A stretch of 64,000 bases of DNA from Roseiarcus sp963779095 (GCA_963779095.1 CAVZWU010000004.1:12888-76887); one strand, 5' to 3'. Shown: positions 28,127 to 37,540, counted from the stretch's first letter. A program made the numbers and translations. The notes: generated by a model not told the origin, from the sequence alone.

Positions 28127-29656
28127 TCACGCGCGCGCCGCCACAGCCGCCCATTTCCAGTTGAGCGCCAGCACGCCGGCCACCGCGGCGAGAGGGACAA
28201 GCGTCGCCCAGGAGCCGATCACGGCCGCGGCCGTCGCAATGGCCCACAGGATCGAGACCAGGTGCTCCATCATGCCGACAAGCTTCGACTGGGCATGGCG
28301 GCGGAGCACGAGGCCGCGACGCGACGGCGCCTGGCGCCAAAGGTTGACCAGCGCGGCGGAGGCGACCGCTCCGGCGCCGAACAGAAGCGCGCAAAGCCCG
28401 GCCCAAGGCGACGCGAAGGCCAATGCGGCGAGGGGAAGCGCGAGGATGAGCGCGATCGGCTGCCCGATCGCGGCGATCTTGGCGCGTTCGACGGCGGGCC
28501 GGGAGACGGGGGCGGTCGCCAGAAAGTCCGGCGCGTCCTCGGCCGACAGCGCGATCCAGGACAAGGCGCCGGCGAGCTGCGCCGCAATCACGACCAGGGC
28601 GGGCGTGAACGCGACCCCGACTGTGCCTGTCGGTCCGCCGCCGCGCCAGAGAATGACGGCGAGCGGCGTCGTATAGGCGGCCTGCAAAAGCAGCTGAGAC
28701 ATGAGCCAGGGGTCGCGCCAGACGACGCGCCGTTCCTTGACGCGCAAGGCTGCGCCCACGCTCGCGCCGAAACGCGACGCACGCCTCGCCGCGGCTCCCT
28801 CATTGGCCGGCGCGCCCGAAGAGGCGGCCGCCGCGCGCGCGAAGCGTTCGCCGAAAAGCAGGCAAGCGAGCAAGAAGACACTGGCGCCGAACGCCGTCCA
28901 GATGAGAACCGCACGAGGATCGCCAGCCGCCGCGTGCACCGGCGTCATCAGGAGGCGTCCCACGGGGTTGCCGCCGTCGGCAGGCGGCGAAAAAGCCGCC
29001 AGGATCGACGCGCGCATACGCTCGGGCAGCATGGCGACGACCTGCGCCCCAAGCCCCGCCGACGCACCCACCACGGTCGCAGCGATCTGGCTCAGGAGGC
29101 GCGCCCGGCGCGGCCCGACCGTCAGGAAAAGACCCATCGCCAGAATGACCGCGAGGCCGGTTCCCGCAAGCCCTGCTGCAAGAAGGGCGGGATAGAGCGC
29201 GAGCCAATGCGGATGACCGCGCAGCGCCGTGACGTCGGCGAGCGGCGTCAGCAGAAGGCCGACCGAGGCGACGGCGCCGATCGCAATCGACAAAGCGCGC
29301 GCGGCGAGCAGGCTATGCGCGTCGACGGGCGAGGACAGAATCAGCTCGAGGTCCGAGCGCGCAAATAGCGCTCGGGTGAATTCGGTCGTCGACTGGCCCA
29401 CGATCCATGGAAGGGTGAGCGCAATTCCGCTGGCGAGAATCGCCGTAATCCGCACGAGGCCGTCGGGACCGTCTTCGACGGCGATGAGCCAGCCTCCAAC
29501 CGGCCAGGCTGCGAGATGGAGCGCAAGGAACAGAAGGGCGATCAGGATCGCCAGTCCTGTCGGCGTCAATCCGCCGAACATCGACGCCAGGCCGCGCGCG
29601 CTGAGGCGAAGATCGTGAGCGACGAAACGAGGAAAAGCGCCGGCGCCGGCGCTCAT
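28127..29656 (-). CDS. ABC-2 type exporter permease
   Basis: A 509-residue inner-membrane protein with about ten to twelve hydrophobic segments (for example LAILIALLFLALHLAAWPVG, ALTLPWIVGQ, FLLACLLFGERF, PLAAVAGVLALNWKWAAVAA). The early VGQSTTEFTRALFARSDLEL followed by ILSSPVDAHSLLAARAL is typical of large ABC-2 exporter permeases that are paired with a CcmA-like ATPase. Its start overlaps the ATPase stop by four bases, so the two proteins surely form one exporter. The cargo is unknown. The sequence is intact. Confidence 0.85.
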   Translation of the reverse strand: MSAGAGAFPRFVAHDLRLSARGLASMFGGLTPTGLAILIALLFLALHLAAWPVGGWLIAVEDGPDGLVRITAILASGIALTLPWIVGQSTTEFTRALFARSDLELILSSPVDAHSLLAARALSIAIGAVASVGLLLTPLADVTALRGHPHWLALYPALLAAGLAGTGLAVILAMGLFLTVGPRRARLLSQIAATVVGASAGLGAQVVAMLPERMRASILAAFSPPADGGNPVGRLLMTPVHAAAGDPRAVLIWTAFGASVFLLACLLFGERFARAAAASSGAPANEGAAARRASRFGASVGAALRVKERRVVWRDPWLMSQLLLQAAYTTPLAVILWRGGGPTGTVGVAFTPALVVIAAQLAGALSWIALSAEDAPDFLATAPVSRPAVERAKIAAIGQPIALILALPLAALAFASPWAGLCALLFGAGAVASAALVNLWRQAPSRRGLVLRRHAQSKLVGMMEHLVSILWAIATAAAVIGSWATLVPLAAVAGVLALNWKWAAVAARA

Positions 29657-30414
29657 GCCGCCGGCCTCGCCTCTGAGGTCAAGCCGAGGAAGACCGTCTC
29701 CAGCGTCGCGCCGCCGACGCCGACGCCGACGCTCGAGCGCAGTTCATCGAGCGTGCCCTCGGCGATCATCCGCCCATGCGCGATAATGCCGATGCGATGC
29801 GCAAGCCGCTCCGCGACCTCGAGAATATGCGTCGTCATGATGATCGTCGCGCCCCCCCGCACGCGGTTCGTGAGGATGTCTTTCACCTGGCGGGCGGCGG
29901 CGGCGTCAAGGCCGGTCAGCGGCTCATCGAGCATCAGGAGTTTCGGCTCATGGATAAGCGCGCCGGCGAGCGCCAGCTTTTGCCGCATGCCGCGCGAAAA
30001 TCCCTCGCAGCGTTCGCGGCGATGCGGCCATAAGCCGAGGCTTTCGAGCAATTCTTCAGCCAGCCGCTTCGCCCGGCGCCCCTCGACCGACCAGAGGCCG
30101 GAGACGAATTCGAGATATTCGAGCGGGTCGAGCTTGTCGTATAGCATCGGCTCGTCGGGCAGCCAGGCGACGATGCGCTTGGCGTCGATCGGCGAGCGGC
30201 GCGCGTCCACGCCGAAGATCCGGATTTCGCCGGAGTCGGCGGGAAGGAGCCGCGCGACCAGACGCAGGGTCGTCGTCTTTCCCGCGCCGTTGGGGCCGAG
30301 CAGCGCATAGAACTCGCCGGGGGGAATTGTGAGGTCGAGCCGATCGACCGCTGGCCGGCCGAAGCTCTTGGTCAAGGAGCGCAGCGCGAGGGCCGGAACA
30401 TCTGGAGCGGGCAT
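29653..30414 (-). CDS. ABC exporter ATP-binding protein (CcmA/DrrA-like)
   Basis: A 253-residue cytoplasmic ATPase that drives the exporter permease encoded next. Walker A is LLGPNGAGKTTTLRL, the Q-loop region IVAWLPDEPMLYDKL, signature FSRGMRQKLALAGAL (SRGMRQ form usual in ABC-2 exporters), Walker B LLMLDEPLTGLDAAA and the H-loop TTHILEVAERL. The open frame extends 51 codons upstream, but MPAPDVPALALRSLTKSFG gives the usual length. It is the first gene of a two-gene unit. Confidence 0.9.
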   Translation of the reverse strand: MPAPDVPALALRSLTKSFGRPAVDRLDLTIPPGEFYALLGPNGAGKTTTLRLVARLLPADSGEIRIFGVDARRSPIDAKRIVAWLPDEPMLYDKLDPLEYLEFVSGLWSVEGRRAKRLAEELLESLGLWPHRRERCEGFSRGMRQKLALAGALIHEPKLLMLDEPLTGLDAAAARQVKDILTNRVRGGATIIMTTHILEVAERLAHRIGIIAHGRMIAEGTLDELRSSVGVGVGGATLETVFLGLTSEARPAA

Positions 30415-30584
30415 CTTTTGTCTCGCGCGGTGGATGCAACCCAGAGTAGAGGGCGGCGCTTGATCGCGCGTTAAGATGAGCTGGTCCTCGTCGTCGCTTG
30501 GGACGTCAGATCGAATCTGCGCTTTCCCCGCGACTGGCGTGGCGGCTCGGCCATTTGGTCTGAGCATCTCACCCGCAGAGGCGC

Positions 30585-30618
30585 AAAAAAGCCGGAGGAA
30601 GGTCGCCCTTCCTCCGGC
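30585..30618 (-). terminator. Intrinsic terminator of the porin gene
   Basis: On the minus strand a perfect 12-bp stem (GCCGGAGGAAGG with CCTTCCTCCGGC, four-base loop) is followed by six T. It lies about 33 bases after the stop of the beta-barrel protein gene, the expected place for a rho-independent terminator. Confidence 0.92.
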
Positions 30619-30650
30619 TCGAATGGAAGTCAGATCGGAGCGCTAGGCGC

Positions 30651-31478
30651 TCAGAACTTGTAGTTGACCGCCGCGCGGAAGATCGAGGCGTTGTAGTTGA
30701 TGTGGCCGCTTCCGTAGACGCCCGGGAACTCGGCGGCTGCGATGGTGTTTCCGGCCGACGTGAAGTTGTCGCTGCCGAGGTCGGCGTAGAGATATTCACC
30801 CCGGATCGTCCAGTTGTTGGTTAGGGCGTATTCGACACCGCCGCCAACCGTCCAGCCGACGCGCGTCGAACTCGGATTGCCGCTCCAGAGCCCTCCTGTG
30901 CTGTCAAAGAAGCTGAAGTTCGTGCTGCCGCCGCCGTAGGCGACGCCGCCTGTGGCGTAGACCATCAAGCGGTTGTCAGGAGTGACGACGAAGCCGACGC
31001 GCGCGCGCGTCGTGCCCAGCCAGTCGAGGCTGGTCTTGGAGTTGACGCTGAAGAAATCGCCAGGACCACCAGGGCCGATAAAGGACGGACCTGCAGCGTT
31101 GGTGCTCTTGCTCAGGGTGGTTCCCTGGAAGTCGGTTTCTACGCCGAGCACGAAGGCGCCTGTCTGCCAGTTGTAACCCGCCTGACCACCGCCGATGAAC
31201 CCGGCGTTGCCATTTCCAAGCCCACCCGGGAACGCACCGGTGAGGATGCCGGGACCGAAGTCGGAACCCGGGTCAAATAGTGTCGCCGAGCGGCTGCCGC
31301 TGCTCCAGATGCCGCCGGCGTTCAAACCGACGTAGAACCCGGTCCAGGTGAAGGGCGGCGGCACGAACACCGGCGCCGGCGCCTCTTTTCTGGTCGGAAG
31401 GTCTGCCGCTTGGGCGGCCACTGTCCCCAAAGCCATCAGCGCCACAATAGCGACGCCCTTGAGCCAGCGATTGGTCAT
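30651..31478 (-). CDS. Outer-membrane beta-barrel protein (Omp31/OmpA-like porin family)
   Basis: A 275-residue protein with a clear signal peptide (MTNRWLKGVAIVALMALGTV, cut after AAQA) and a short Pro-rich linker (APAPVFVPPPF) before FTWTGFYVGLNAGG, the start phrase of Hyphomicrobiales Omp31/Omp25-like barrels. Alternating strands follow (FIGGGQAGYNWQTGAFVLGV, TRARVGFVVTPDNRLMVYAT, GWTVGGGVEYALTNNWTIRG, EYLYADLG) and the chain ends with Phe (AAVNYKF), the BAM recognition signal. It probably contributes to envelope stability. GGAGA precedes the start and a strong terminator follows, so it is transcribed alone. Confidence 0.93.
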   Translation of the reverse strand: MTNRWLKGVAIVALMALGTVAAQAADLPTRKEAPAPVFVPPPFTWTGFYVGLNAGGIWSSGSRSATLFDPGSDFGPGILTGAFPGGLGNGNAGFIGGGQAGYNWQTGAFVLGVETDFQGTTLSKSTNAAGPSFIGPGGPGDFFSVNSKTSLDWLGTTRARVGFVVTPDNRLMVYATGGVAYGGGSTNFSFFDSTGGLWSGNPSSTRVGWTVGGGVEYALTNNWTIRGEYLYADLGSDNFTSAGNTIAAAEFPGVYGSGHINYNASIFRAAVNYKF

Positions 31479-31664
31479 CTTCTTTTGTCTCCGTCTTGTT
31501 CCGCGACGCCATACGCTCTACGCATGCGCCCCGCCGCCAATAACAATGCGTGGACTATAGGTTTCCGTTCCACGCGAGTCCACCCGACATTCGCGCTCGC
31601 CAAGGATTTATGGCCCAATGTGGCAAAACCGCCACAGATTTGCGGCGTTCCTGGTTAATCAACC

Positions 31665-32349
31665 TTAAACGGCGACCAAACTCGCCAAAAGCACCGCGAT
31701 TACGCCGGTCAGGAAGATGCCGTCGAACGTTCCCGCGCCGCCGATCGAAGCCACCGAAGCCCCGAGGCTGCGTAACTGGCCGAGATTGAGCAGATCGGCG
31801 CCGACCAGCACGCCGAGGCTGCCGCCAATATAGGCAATCGGCGCCGCGAATCGCCGCGATAGCGCCAGCGCCACGCCGGCCGCCAGCAGCGGCGGGGCAA
31901 TTGTCGGCACCGATATGCCCACGCCCGGAATTGGCGTCGCCATCCGGTGGACCACAAAGCCGACGACCGCCGTCGCCACGGCGCCGGAGGCCCAAAGGTC
32001 ATAGCGGACGAGCAGGTAAAACGAGAGCAGGATTGGAATGACCGCGCCGCCGACGTTGATCGCCAGAATCGTGCCCGGCCAGTCGACTTGCGACCGGCGC
32101 CAGGAACGGCACGCCGAAAAACTCCACCACCTCCCGCGACACGACCCGCTGTCCGGGCAGGCGGAGCAGCGGCAGATTGATGTACGAGCCGAGCAGGGAG
32201 CCGAACAGCACCAGCATGGCGATGCGAGGATCGAGACCGAGGGCGGAATAGGCGTGGCCCAGCAGGCGGATCTGAATAAAAAGCAGAAGACCAACCAGAA
32301 CCGCGAAAAACAGACTCGCGGCGCCGACGCCGACCGGAAAGTAATGCAT
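31665..32349 (-). CDS. DUF1614 family membrane protein, one frameshift
   Basis: An inner-membrane protein of about 227 residues. TM1 is ASLFFAVLVGLLLFIQIRLL, followed by LVLFGSLLGSYINLPLLRLP, VNVGGAVIPILLSFYLLV-like ILAINVGGAVIPILLSFYLL, GVGISVPTIAPPLLAAGVAL and a closing FDGIFLTGVIAVLLASLVAV. The SYINLPL and GGAGTFDGIFLTG phrases match my memory of DUF1614, a family without known function. A shift near 32095 separates EFFGVPFLAPV from SQVDWPGTILAIN. It follows the HIT gene after 58 bases on the same strand. Confidence 0.8.
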
Positions 32350-32407
32350 GTGACTCAAGGGCGTCGGCCTCCGGAGGCTGGCGGAGCTGGAGGCAGACGG
32401 CGATCGC

Positions 32408-32839
32408 TCACGCGCTGGCCAGCGCCGCGATGATCTTGTCGGCGTAGGGCTTAAGCGCCTCGGCGTCCTGGAAGGGTCCGCCCGGCGGGCGCACCGCAAC
32501 GCCTGTCCAGCACGGCAGAAGGTGAAAGTGCAGATGGAAGACCTGCTGCCCGCTCGCCGGTTCGTTGAACTGCTGGAGCAAAAGCCCCTCGGCCCTCATG
32601 CCTGCCATGACGGCGCGCCCGACCTTTTGCACCGCCGGCATGAAGCGCGCCAGATACGCGGGGTCGATGTCAAAGAGGGTGCGCGCCGGCGTCTTTGGAA
32701 TGACGAGCGTATGCCCCTCGGCGCGCGGCATCACGTCCATGAACGCCAAGGACACATCATCCTCGTAGACTTTGACGCAGGGCGCCTCGCTGCGAAGGAT
32801 CTTGGCGAAGATGTTGTCGGAATCATACGTCGGCGTCAA
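32408..32839 (-). CDS. HIT family nucleotide hydrolase
   Basis: A 143-residue histidine-triad protein, a small hydrolase or transferase of adenosine dinucleotides and similar compounds. It opens DSDNIFAKILRSEAPCVKVY, contains MPRAEGHTLVIPKTPARTLF, and holds the HxHxH triad in VFHLHFHLLP. The start is TTG at 32839, with GGGAGAAG about six bases upstream, because no ATG or GTG gives the usual N-terminus. It overlaps the end of the N-acyltransferase gene by 17 bases in another frame, so the two are translationally linked. Confidence 0.9.
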   Translation of the reverse strand: MTPTYDSDNIFAKILRSEAPCVKVYEDDVSLAFMDVMPRAEGHTLVIPKTPARTLFDIDPAYLARFMPAVQKVGRAVMAGMRAEGLLLQQFNEPASGQQVFHLHFHLLPCWTGVAVRPPGGPFQDAEALKPYADKIIAALASA

Positions 32840-34061
32840 AGGCTTCTCCCATTTGCTCCGCCCCGTCGGCGCCGCCGTCGCCGCGGCGGAAGGGCGCGTA
32901 TTCCTCATAATGGGCGATCGTCCGCTCCACGGCGGCCCGCTCGTGTCCGAGATAGTCGGCGATCGCCCGGGCCAGCCGAGCGTCCGCGAATTCGTGGGCC
33001 GAATAGGTGCGGGTCGGGCGATAGCCGCGCGCGAGCTTGTGCTCGCCCTGGGCCCCGGCCTCGATTCGCCGCAAACCGCGCGACAGCGCGAAATCGATCG
33101 CCTGATAGTAGCAGACCTCGAAATGCAAAAACGCATGGTGCTCGATCGCGCCCCAGTTGCGGCCGTAGAGCGCATCGTCGCCGATGAAATTGATCGCGCC
33201 CGCGATATAGCGCCCGGCGCGCCGCGCCATCACCAGGAGCACGCGGTCGGCGAGCGTCGCGCCGATCAAATCAAAAAAAGGGCGGGTCAGATAGGGACGG
33301 CCCCACTTGCGTGATCCCGTGTGCATGTAGAATTTGAAGAACGCGTCCCAGTGCTCGGATCGAATCGCTGGGCCGGTCAGGCGCTCGACTGTGATTCCTC
33401 CCTCCAGAGCGTCGCGCCGCTCGCGCTTGATCGCCTTGCGCTTGCGGGAGGCCAGCGCCGCGAGGAAGTCGTCGAAATTCGAGTAGCCTTCGCAGAAGAA
33501 ATGGAACTGCTCGCCGGTCCGGACGAGAAATCCGGCGCTCGACAGCCGTTCGGCGTCCTCGGCGGTGGGGAAAGTGGCGTGTATCGATGACGCCTTCGTC
33601 TGCTTGCGCAATTCGCGCAAAGCCCCGATCAGCGCCTCGCGCGCGCCCTCGGGCGCATCGGCTGCGACGAGGAGCCTGCGTCCGGTCACCGGGGTGAACG
33701 GAACGGCGACCTGGAGCTTGGGATAGTAGCGCCCGCCCGCGCGCTCGTAGGCGTCCGCCCATGCGTGGTCGAACACGTATTCGCCCTGGCTGTGGCTCTT
33801 GAGATAGGCGGGCGCGGCCGCGACAACGCGTCCGCGCCCGTCTTCGACCGTCACGTGCGCAGGCGTCCAGCCCGAGCGGCCGCCGACCGAGCCCGAAGCC
33901 TCTAGCGCTTGCAAAAACGCGTGGGTGAGGAACGGATTGAACCGTTCGCCCTCGGCCTCGTCGAACGAGCGCCCCGGCGGATTGGCGCAGGCGTCCCATT
34001 CCGCGGCGTCAAGGGCGGCGATCGACTGGACGACGCGCGCGGTGAAGTTGGTCGAAGACAT
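32823..34061 (-). CDS. GNAT/FemAB-like N-acyltransferase (DUF482/COG3146 type)
   Basis: A 412-residue cytoplasmic protein resembling the peptidogalycan/FemAB-related family. Recognisable stretches are WDACANPPGRSFDEAEGERF, FNPFLTHAFLQALEASGSVG, GEYVFDHAWADAYERAGGRY, YPKLQVAVPFTPVTGRRLL, the basic ALASRKRKAIKRERR, and YMHTGSRKWGRPYLTRPFF with LHFEVCYYQAIDFAL and GAQGEHKLARGYRP. The family has two GNAT-like folds; its acceptor is not established. It precedes the HIT gene in one unit. Intact. Confidence 0.87.
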   Translation of the reverse strand: MSSTNFTARVVQSIAALDAAEWDACANPPGRSFDEAEGERFNPFLTHAFLQALEASGSVGGRSGWTPAHVTVEDGRGRVVAAAPAYLKSHSQGEYVFDHAWADAYERAGGRYYPKLQVAVPFTPVTGRRLLVAADAPEGAREALIGALRELRKQTKASSIHATFPTAEDAERLSSAGFLVRTGEQFHFFCEGYSNFDDFLAALASRKRKAIKRERRDALEGGITVERLTGPAIRSEHWDAFFKFYMHTGSRKWGRPYLTRPFFDLIGATLADRVLLVMARRAGRYIAGAINFIGDDALYGRNWGAIEHHAFLHFEVCYYQAIDFALSRGLRRIEAGAQGEHKLARGYRPTRTYSAHEFADARLARAIADYLGHERAAVERTIAHYEEYAPFRRGDGGADGAEQMGEAFDADV

Positions 34062-34389
34062 GGGTTCAAGCGGTCCAGGCTGCAGGCAAAACGCATCTTA
34101 GCACGCTCCGTGCCGTTCGCGGCGATGGGGACCGGATCCTCACGCTCATGCGGATCGTCCCGAGCGGCGACCCACGCGAGTGGGCGGGCGCCTATTCTTC
34201 ATGTGTTTTTTATATTTGACATTCTCTCCTCACGGGAGCGTGATAGACGAGGCCAGAGGAAGAAACGAAAAGAAGCCGGAAGAAGAAACGCCGATCTGGG
34301 AAGGACGCCCACGGTGGCAAAGGAGGCGCAACGCGGCCTCTATCAGGCGGTCGAGGCGCATAAGGCCGAATTAGAAATTAAACGAGGCG
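34062..34389. other. Intergenic stretch, AT-rich patch
   Basis: About 330 bases without a convincing gene. An AT-rich patch at 34195-34225 contains TTTTTTATATTTGACATTC. A plus-strand frame from GTG 34314 to 34589 (start VAKEAQRGLYQAVEAHKAEL) reads like a helical protein but competes with the better-supported minus-strand frame at 34390-34554. Confidence 0.4.
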
Positions 34390-34554
34390 CTACGTCGGGT
34401 CTCGATCTGGACGTCCTGGACCGTCGGATTGAGGCCGCTCAGCGGCTTTTAGAATGGCTCTCGCAAGCTCTTGAGCCTCGACCTCCGGCTTTCCCAGCTG
34501 CTCAAACGCCGCCATCATCAAGCTCTCCAGTTGATCGGAATCAAATTCCCCCAT
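34390..34554 (-). CDS. Small acidic helical protein
   Basis: A 54-residue frame, MGEFDSDQLESLMMAAFEQL then GKPEVEAQELARAILKAAER, amphipathic and acidic with a hydrophilic Pro/Arg/Asp tail. GGAGG lies about ten bases before the ATG, and an in-frame ATG six codons upstream is the alternative. I recognise no family. The opposite strand is also open, so this is a moderate call. Confidence 0.45.
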   Translation of the reverse strand: MGEFDSDQLESLMMAAFEQLGKPEVEAQELARAILKAAERPQSDGPGRPDRDPT

Positions 34555-34756
34555 CGGCGCCCGATCCTCCAAAGACTTCGCGCCGGTGATCAGCCATTCT
34601 GGCTACATGACGACGTATCCGGGCGAACATAACCAGCCTTTAGTTGTTTGATCAACCCGCAAATTTTTAATCGGCGAGCGATTCGCAAGGACTCGACGTC
34701 CGCATACAACGCGGATCCGAGGGGATGCGCTGCACTGTCTCCCCGCGCAGCCCCCT

Positions 34757-34978
34757 TCAGCCTTTCTTCTTCATGTCTAAGATCACGCCGAAATCGCCGG
34801 ACTTTGTCTTTCCGTCCGACACGTCAAAGCCTTCTGCCGCTAACCCCCGACGCAGCAACTCGCGAACCGCCGCAGCCCGGCTGGGCATGTGACGACTGAA
34901 TCGCCACTGATCGAGAGCGGCGAGCTCCTCTGCCGTAAGCATGATCTGAAGACGTTCGCCGCGAGGCTCCGCAGACAT
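34757..34978 (-). CDS. Small ribbon-helix-helix-like protein
   Basis: A 73-residue protein. After a short start comes ERLQIMLTAEELAALDQWRF and SRHMPSRAAAVRELLRRGLA, which fits a strand followed by two helices of a CopG/ribbon-helix-helix fold, as in small DNA-binding regulators and antitoxins. The tail (DGKTKSGDFGVILDMKKKG) is Lys-rich. GGAGGG precedes the start. No toxin partner is adjacent: the neighbour is the 54-residue acidic frame. Confidence 0.68.
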   Translation of the reverse strand: MSAEPRGERLQIMLTAEELAALDQWRFSRHMPSRAAAVRELLRRGLAAEGFDVSDGKTKSGDFGVILDMKKKG

Positions 34979-35197
34979 CGATACCCTCCCTCCGAAAAGC
35001 CGTTATTTGCTCACATTGGGTCGCTTACTCATAATTACAATCTTTTGTCAAGCGCGTAACATGAGTAGATGCAGAAAAAACAGTCGATTGTATATCCGAT
35101 GCATACTGACGCACTTCCGTTTTATACCTATGTTAATAATAAAATATTGCTTGATACAGATTCAGTTCTGTCGTAGATACGAACAGAGGCATTTGCA

Positions 35198-35842
35198 ATG
35201 CTAACACGAAGTGAATCAAATATATCTTCTGTCGATCGTCCGCATACCTACGGGGAAGAAGCCGAGCATCGGATCGCGAATAGTCTACAAATGATCAGCG
35301 CTCTTGTTCGTCAGCGGGCGCGGAGAGAACACGTCTCAGATCCGCAAACGTTTCTTCTGGAGGTCGCCGATCGCATAGAAACCGTCGGAAAGCTTCATCG
35401 CCTTCTCGGGGAATCGACGACGGGATCAGTCCAGTTACGGGCATATCTGGAAGACATTTGTGACCGCCTGAGAGGCGCTCTGGCGCCGACGGCGACATCA
35501 TTTTGTTTTGACTGCCCGGTCGAGTGTCTTCTGCCTGCGAAAACAGCCTTGCCGCTGGCGCTCATCACCGCCGAACTGGTGTCCAATTCACTAAAATACG
35601 CTCATCCGGCAGGCTTGCCGACCAAGATCACTCTGTCCTGTCACCCTGACGAAAATGGCGTCCTCACGATCGTATACGAGGATGATGGGGTGGGGTTTCC
35701 CGAGGGGTTCGACGTCAACGAGGCTGGGCACATGGGGATGAACTTCATTCGCCTGCTCAGCAAAGGCGTGGGCGGCGAGCATGATTGGTGCAGCGATCCG
35801 CTGGGGATTCGCTTCGAAATCGCGCTTCCGATAAGTCCTTAA
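35198..35842 (+). CDS. Soluble histidine kinase (HisKA_2 type)
   Basis: A 214-residue protein with no sensor domain. The dimerisation helix EEAEHRIANSLQMISALVRQ carries the phospho-accepting His of the HisKA_2/HWE-related class (H-x-x-x-N), followed by VADRIETVGKLHRLLGE. The ATPase domain shows ALITAELVSNSLKYAHPAG (N box) and VYEDDGVGFPEGFD (G1) with GHMGMNFIRLLSKGVGG. Such short kinases usually work in the general stress response or light/redox signalling of alphaproteobacteria. The preceding 190 bases (35007-35197) are strikingly AT-rich for this chromosome and probably hold its promoter. No partner regulator is adjacent. Confidence 0.87.
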   Translation: MLTRSESNISSVDRPHTYGEEAEHRIANSLQMISALVRQRARREHVSDPQTFLLEVADRIETVGKLHRLLGESTTGSVQLRAYLEDICDRLRGALAPTATSFCFDCPVECLLPAKTALPLALITAELVSNSLKYAHPAGLPTKITLSCHPDENGVLTIVYEDDGVGFPEGFDVNEAGHMGMNFIRLLSKGVGGEHDWCSDPLGIRFEIALPISP

Positions 35843-35882
35843 TCTCCTCCCGATAGAATTTGCGGCTCGCGGACGGGAAGTC

Positions 35883-37475
35883 TTATCGGCGTCGAGATTC
35901 CCCCGCGCCAGCCTGCTCGGCCGCCGCGTCGATATCGACGACCTCGCTCAGCTTCACGCCGATAGCGCTGGCGAGCAGCTTCAGCCGGTCGATCACCACT
36001 TCGCTGTCGGGCGCGCGGGCCGCCGCAGCGACTTCGAGCCGAACGCGATCGGGATCGATGCGCAAGCGCGCGCTTTCCAGCATAGCAGGGACGCCACCGG
36101 AAAAGCGGTAGGCGAGCAGAATTGCGCGGCCGAGAATCTGCGCCCGGCGACGTTCAGCCGGCTTGAGCAGCTTGATCGCCGGGCTCAGCCAGGGCGCGTC
36201 CGGCCGGCCGACATAGCGGGCGTGGATGGCGGCGGCGACGAACACCCGCTCGGGGTGCGTGACGCCGATGAACGGAAATTCGATGAGCCGTCTAAAGCTC
36301 TCTTCGGCCCGAAGGTCGGCCGCGTCTCTCCAGGCGATATCGGACAAGGCGCAGACCGCGACGCGCAGCCTCTTCTCGGCGGCGGCTTCGCCGGGAAAAA
36401 GGCTCTCGGTCCAGGAAGCGAGTTCGCGCGCAAATTCAGGCACGCGCGCAAGCGGCAGGCCGATCAGCTGCGCGCCCTCGATCAGGGGATCGAGATACTG
36501 CTCCTCTTGGCTCAGTTGCGAATAGAGAAAACCCTCCCGCAAGCCCAGCGCGGAAAAAACGACGCGTTCGGGCTTCAGGTGCTTCAGCACGCGATCGAGC
36601 ACGAGCGCCGCCGCCGGCAATGTGCGCGCCCGGCGTTCCGCCACGCCCGGCCTCGCCGCCAGTTTCGCCGCAGAGAGGTGCGACACCGCTCGCGCAAATT
36701 TTCGCGCATCGGCCTCGGCAAGGGTGTAGCCGTGCACGACTTTGACCGGCGCGCCGACCGCATCCATGTGCGCTTTCGCCAGCGCCCGCCAGCCGCCGCC
36801 GACCGCATAGAACACCGGCCGCGCCAGCGCGCGCGGCAGGCGCGAGCGCAGAATTTCGTCGATCTGCCGCTTTGCCGCCGAGACGCTCTCCGACAGCATG
36901 GCTTCGACAGGCAGGGCGCCAAGCGGCAGGCTGACCCAGCGATCCCCCACACGGTCGTCGATCGCTTCCGCAACTTCGAGACTGCCCCCGCCCATGTCGC
37001 CGACCGACCCGAGTGGCCGGAAGAAGCCGGAAATGACGCCCAGCGTGGAAAACCGCGCTTCCTCAGCGCCGCTGAGGATCCGCACCTTGAGCCCGGACTC
37101 GGCCTCGATCGCCTGCGCAAGCTTCAGTCCGTTCGAGGCGCGACGCATGGCCTCGGTCGCCACGGCGTCGATTCGGGCGACCCCCATGGCGTCGGCGATA
37201 GCGCGAAAGCGCCGTACCGCCTCGACGGCGCGACGAAAGTGGTCAGGCCCGATCGCGCCGCTCTCGGCCAGCCCTTCGGCGAGTCGGGCGAGCGATTTTT
37301 CGTTGAACCGCGGCATCGGCGCCCGGCCGAGTTGGTCATAGACCAGAAGCCGGATCGAGTTCGAGCCGATATCGACGATCGCATAGGGCGCCCGGTCGGC
37401 GCGCTTGGCGCGCTCAGGGTCGAGCTTGAGCGGACGCAGCGCCTCTCCCGAGGTCTGATCAGATGCCTTGGCCAT
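35883..37475 (-). CDS. Exopolyphosphatase / pppGpp phosphatase (Ppx/GppA)
   Basis: A 530-residue cytoplasmic enzyme of the Ppx/GppA branch of the ASKHA fold, hydrolysing polyphosphate or pppGpp. The first phosphate loop is YAIVDIGSNSIRLLVYDQLG, then TEAMRRASNG, the catalytic Glu region ILSGAEEARFSTLGVISGFF, and second loop GSVGDMGGGSLEVAEA. A C-terminal HD-like helical domain (about 330-530) resembles that of alphaproteobacterial Ppx. The gene is intact and just upstream of, and on the same strand as, nothing obviously related; the Gfo/Idh genes begin on its far side. Confidence 0.93.
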   Translation of the reverse strand: MAKASDQTSGEALRPLKLDPERAKRADRAPYAIVDIGSNSIRLLVYDQLGRAPMPRFNEKSLARLAEGLAESGAIGPDHFRRAVEAVRRFRAIADAMGVARIDAVATEAMRRASNGLKLAQAIEAESGLKVRILSGAEEARFSTLGVISGFFRPLGSVGDMGGGSLEVAEAIDDRVGDRWVSLPLGALPVEAMLSESVSAAKRQIDEILRSRLPRALARPVFYAVGGGWRALAKAHMDAVGAPVKVVHGYTLAEADARKFARAVSHLSAAKLAARPGVAERRARTLPAAALVLDRVLKHLKPERVVFSALGLREGFLYSQLSQEEQYLDPLIEGAQLIGLPLARVPEFARELASWTESLFPGEAAAEKRLRVAVCALSDIAWRDAADLRAEESFRRLIEFPFIGVTHPERVFVAAAIHARYVGRPDAPWLSPAIKLLKPAERRRAQILGRAILLAYRFSGGVPAMLESARLRIDPDRVRLEVAAAARAPDSEVVIDRLKLLASAIGVKLSEVVDIDAAAEQAGAGESRRR

Positions 37476-37540
37476 CGTGGTTTCTCCCGCTCACGAGTTT
37501 ATCACGAGGCGGCGGCGACGCCCTGCTTGTCTCGCGAGGC

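Noticed and set aside
27557..29368. Long plus-strand open frame of about 600 codons opposite the ABC permease
   Set aside because: Translation is Arg/Gly-rich and featureless, while the opposite strand encodes a clear membrane protein; a by-product of high G+C.
34314..34589. Plus-strand small gene beginning GTG 34314
   Set aside because: No convincing ribosome site and a Pro/Ser-rich tail; the opposite frame has GGAGG and a better amphipathic helix. Left open as an alternative.
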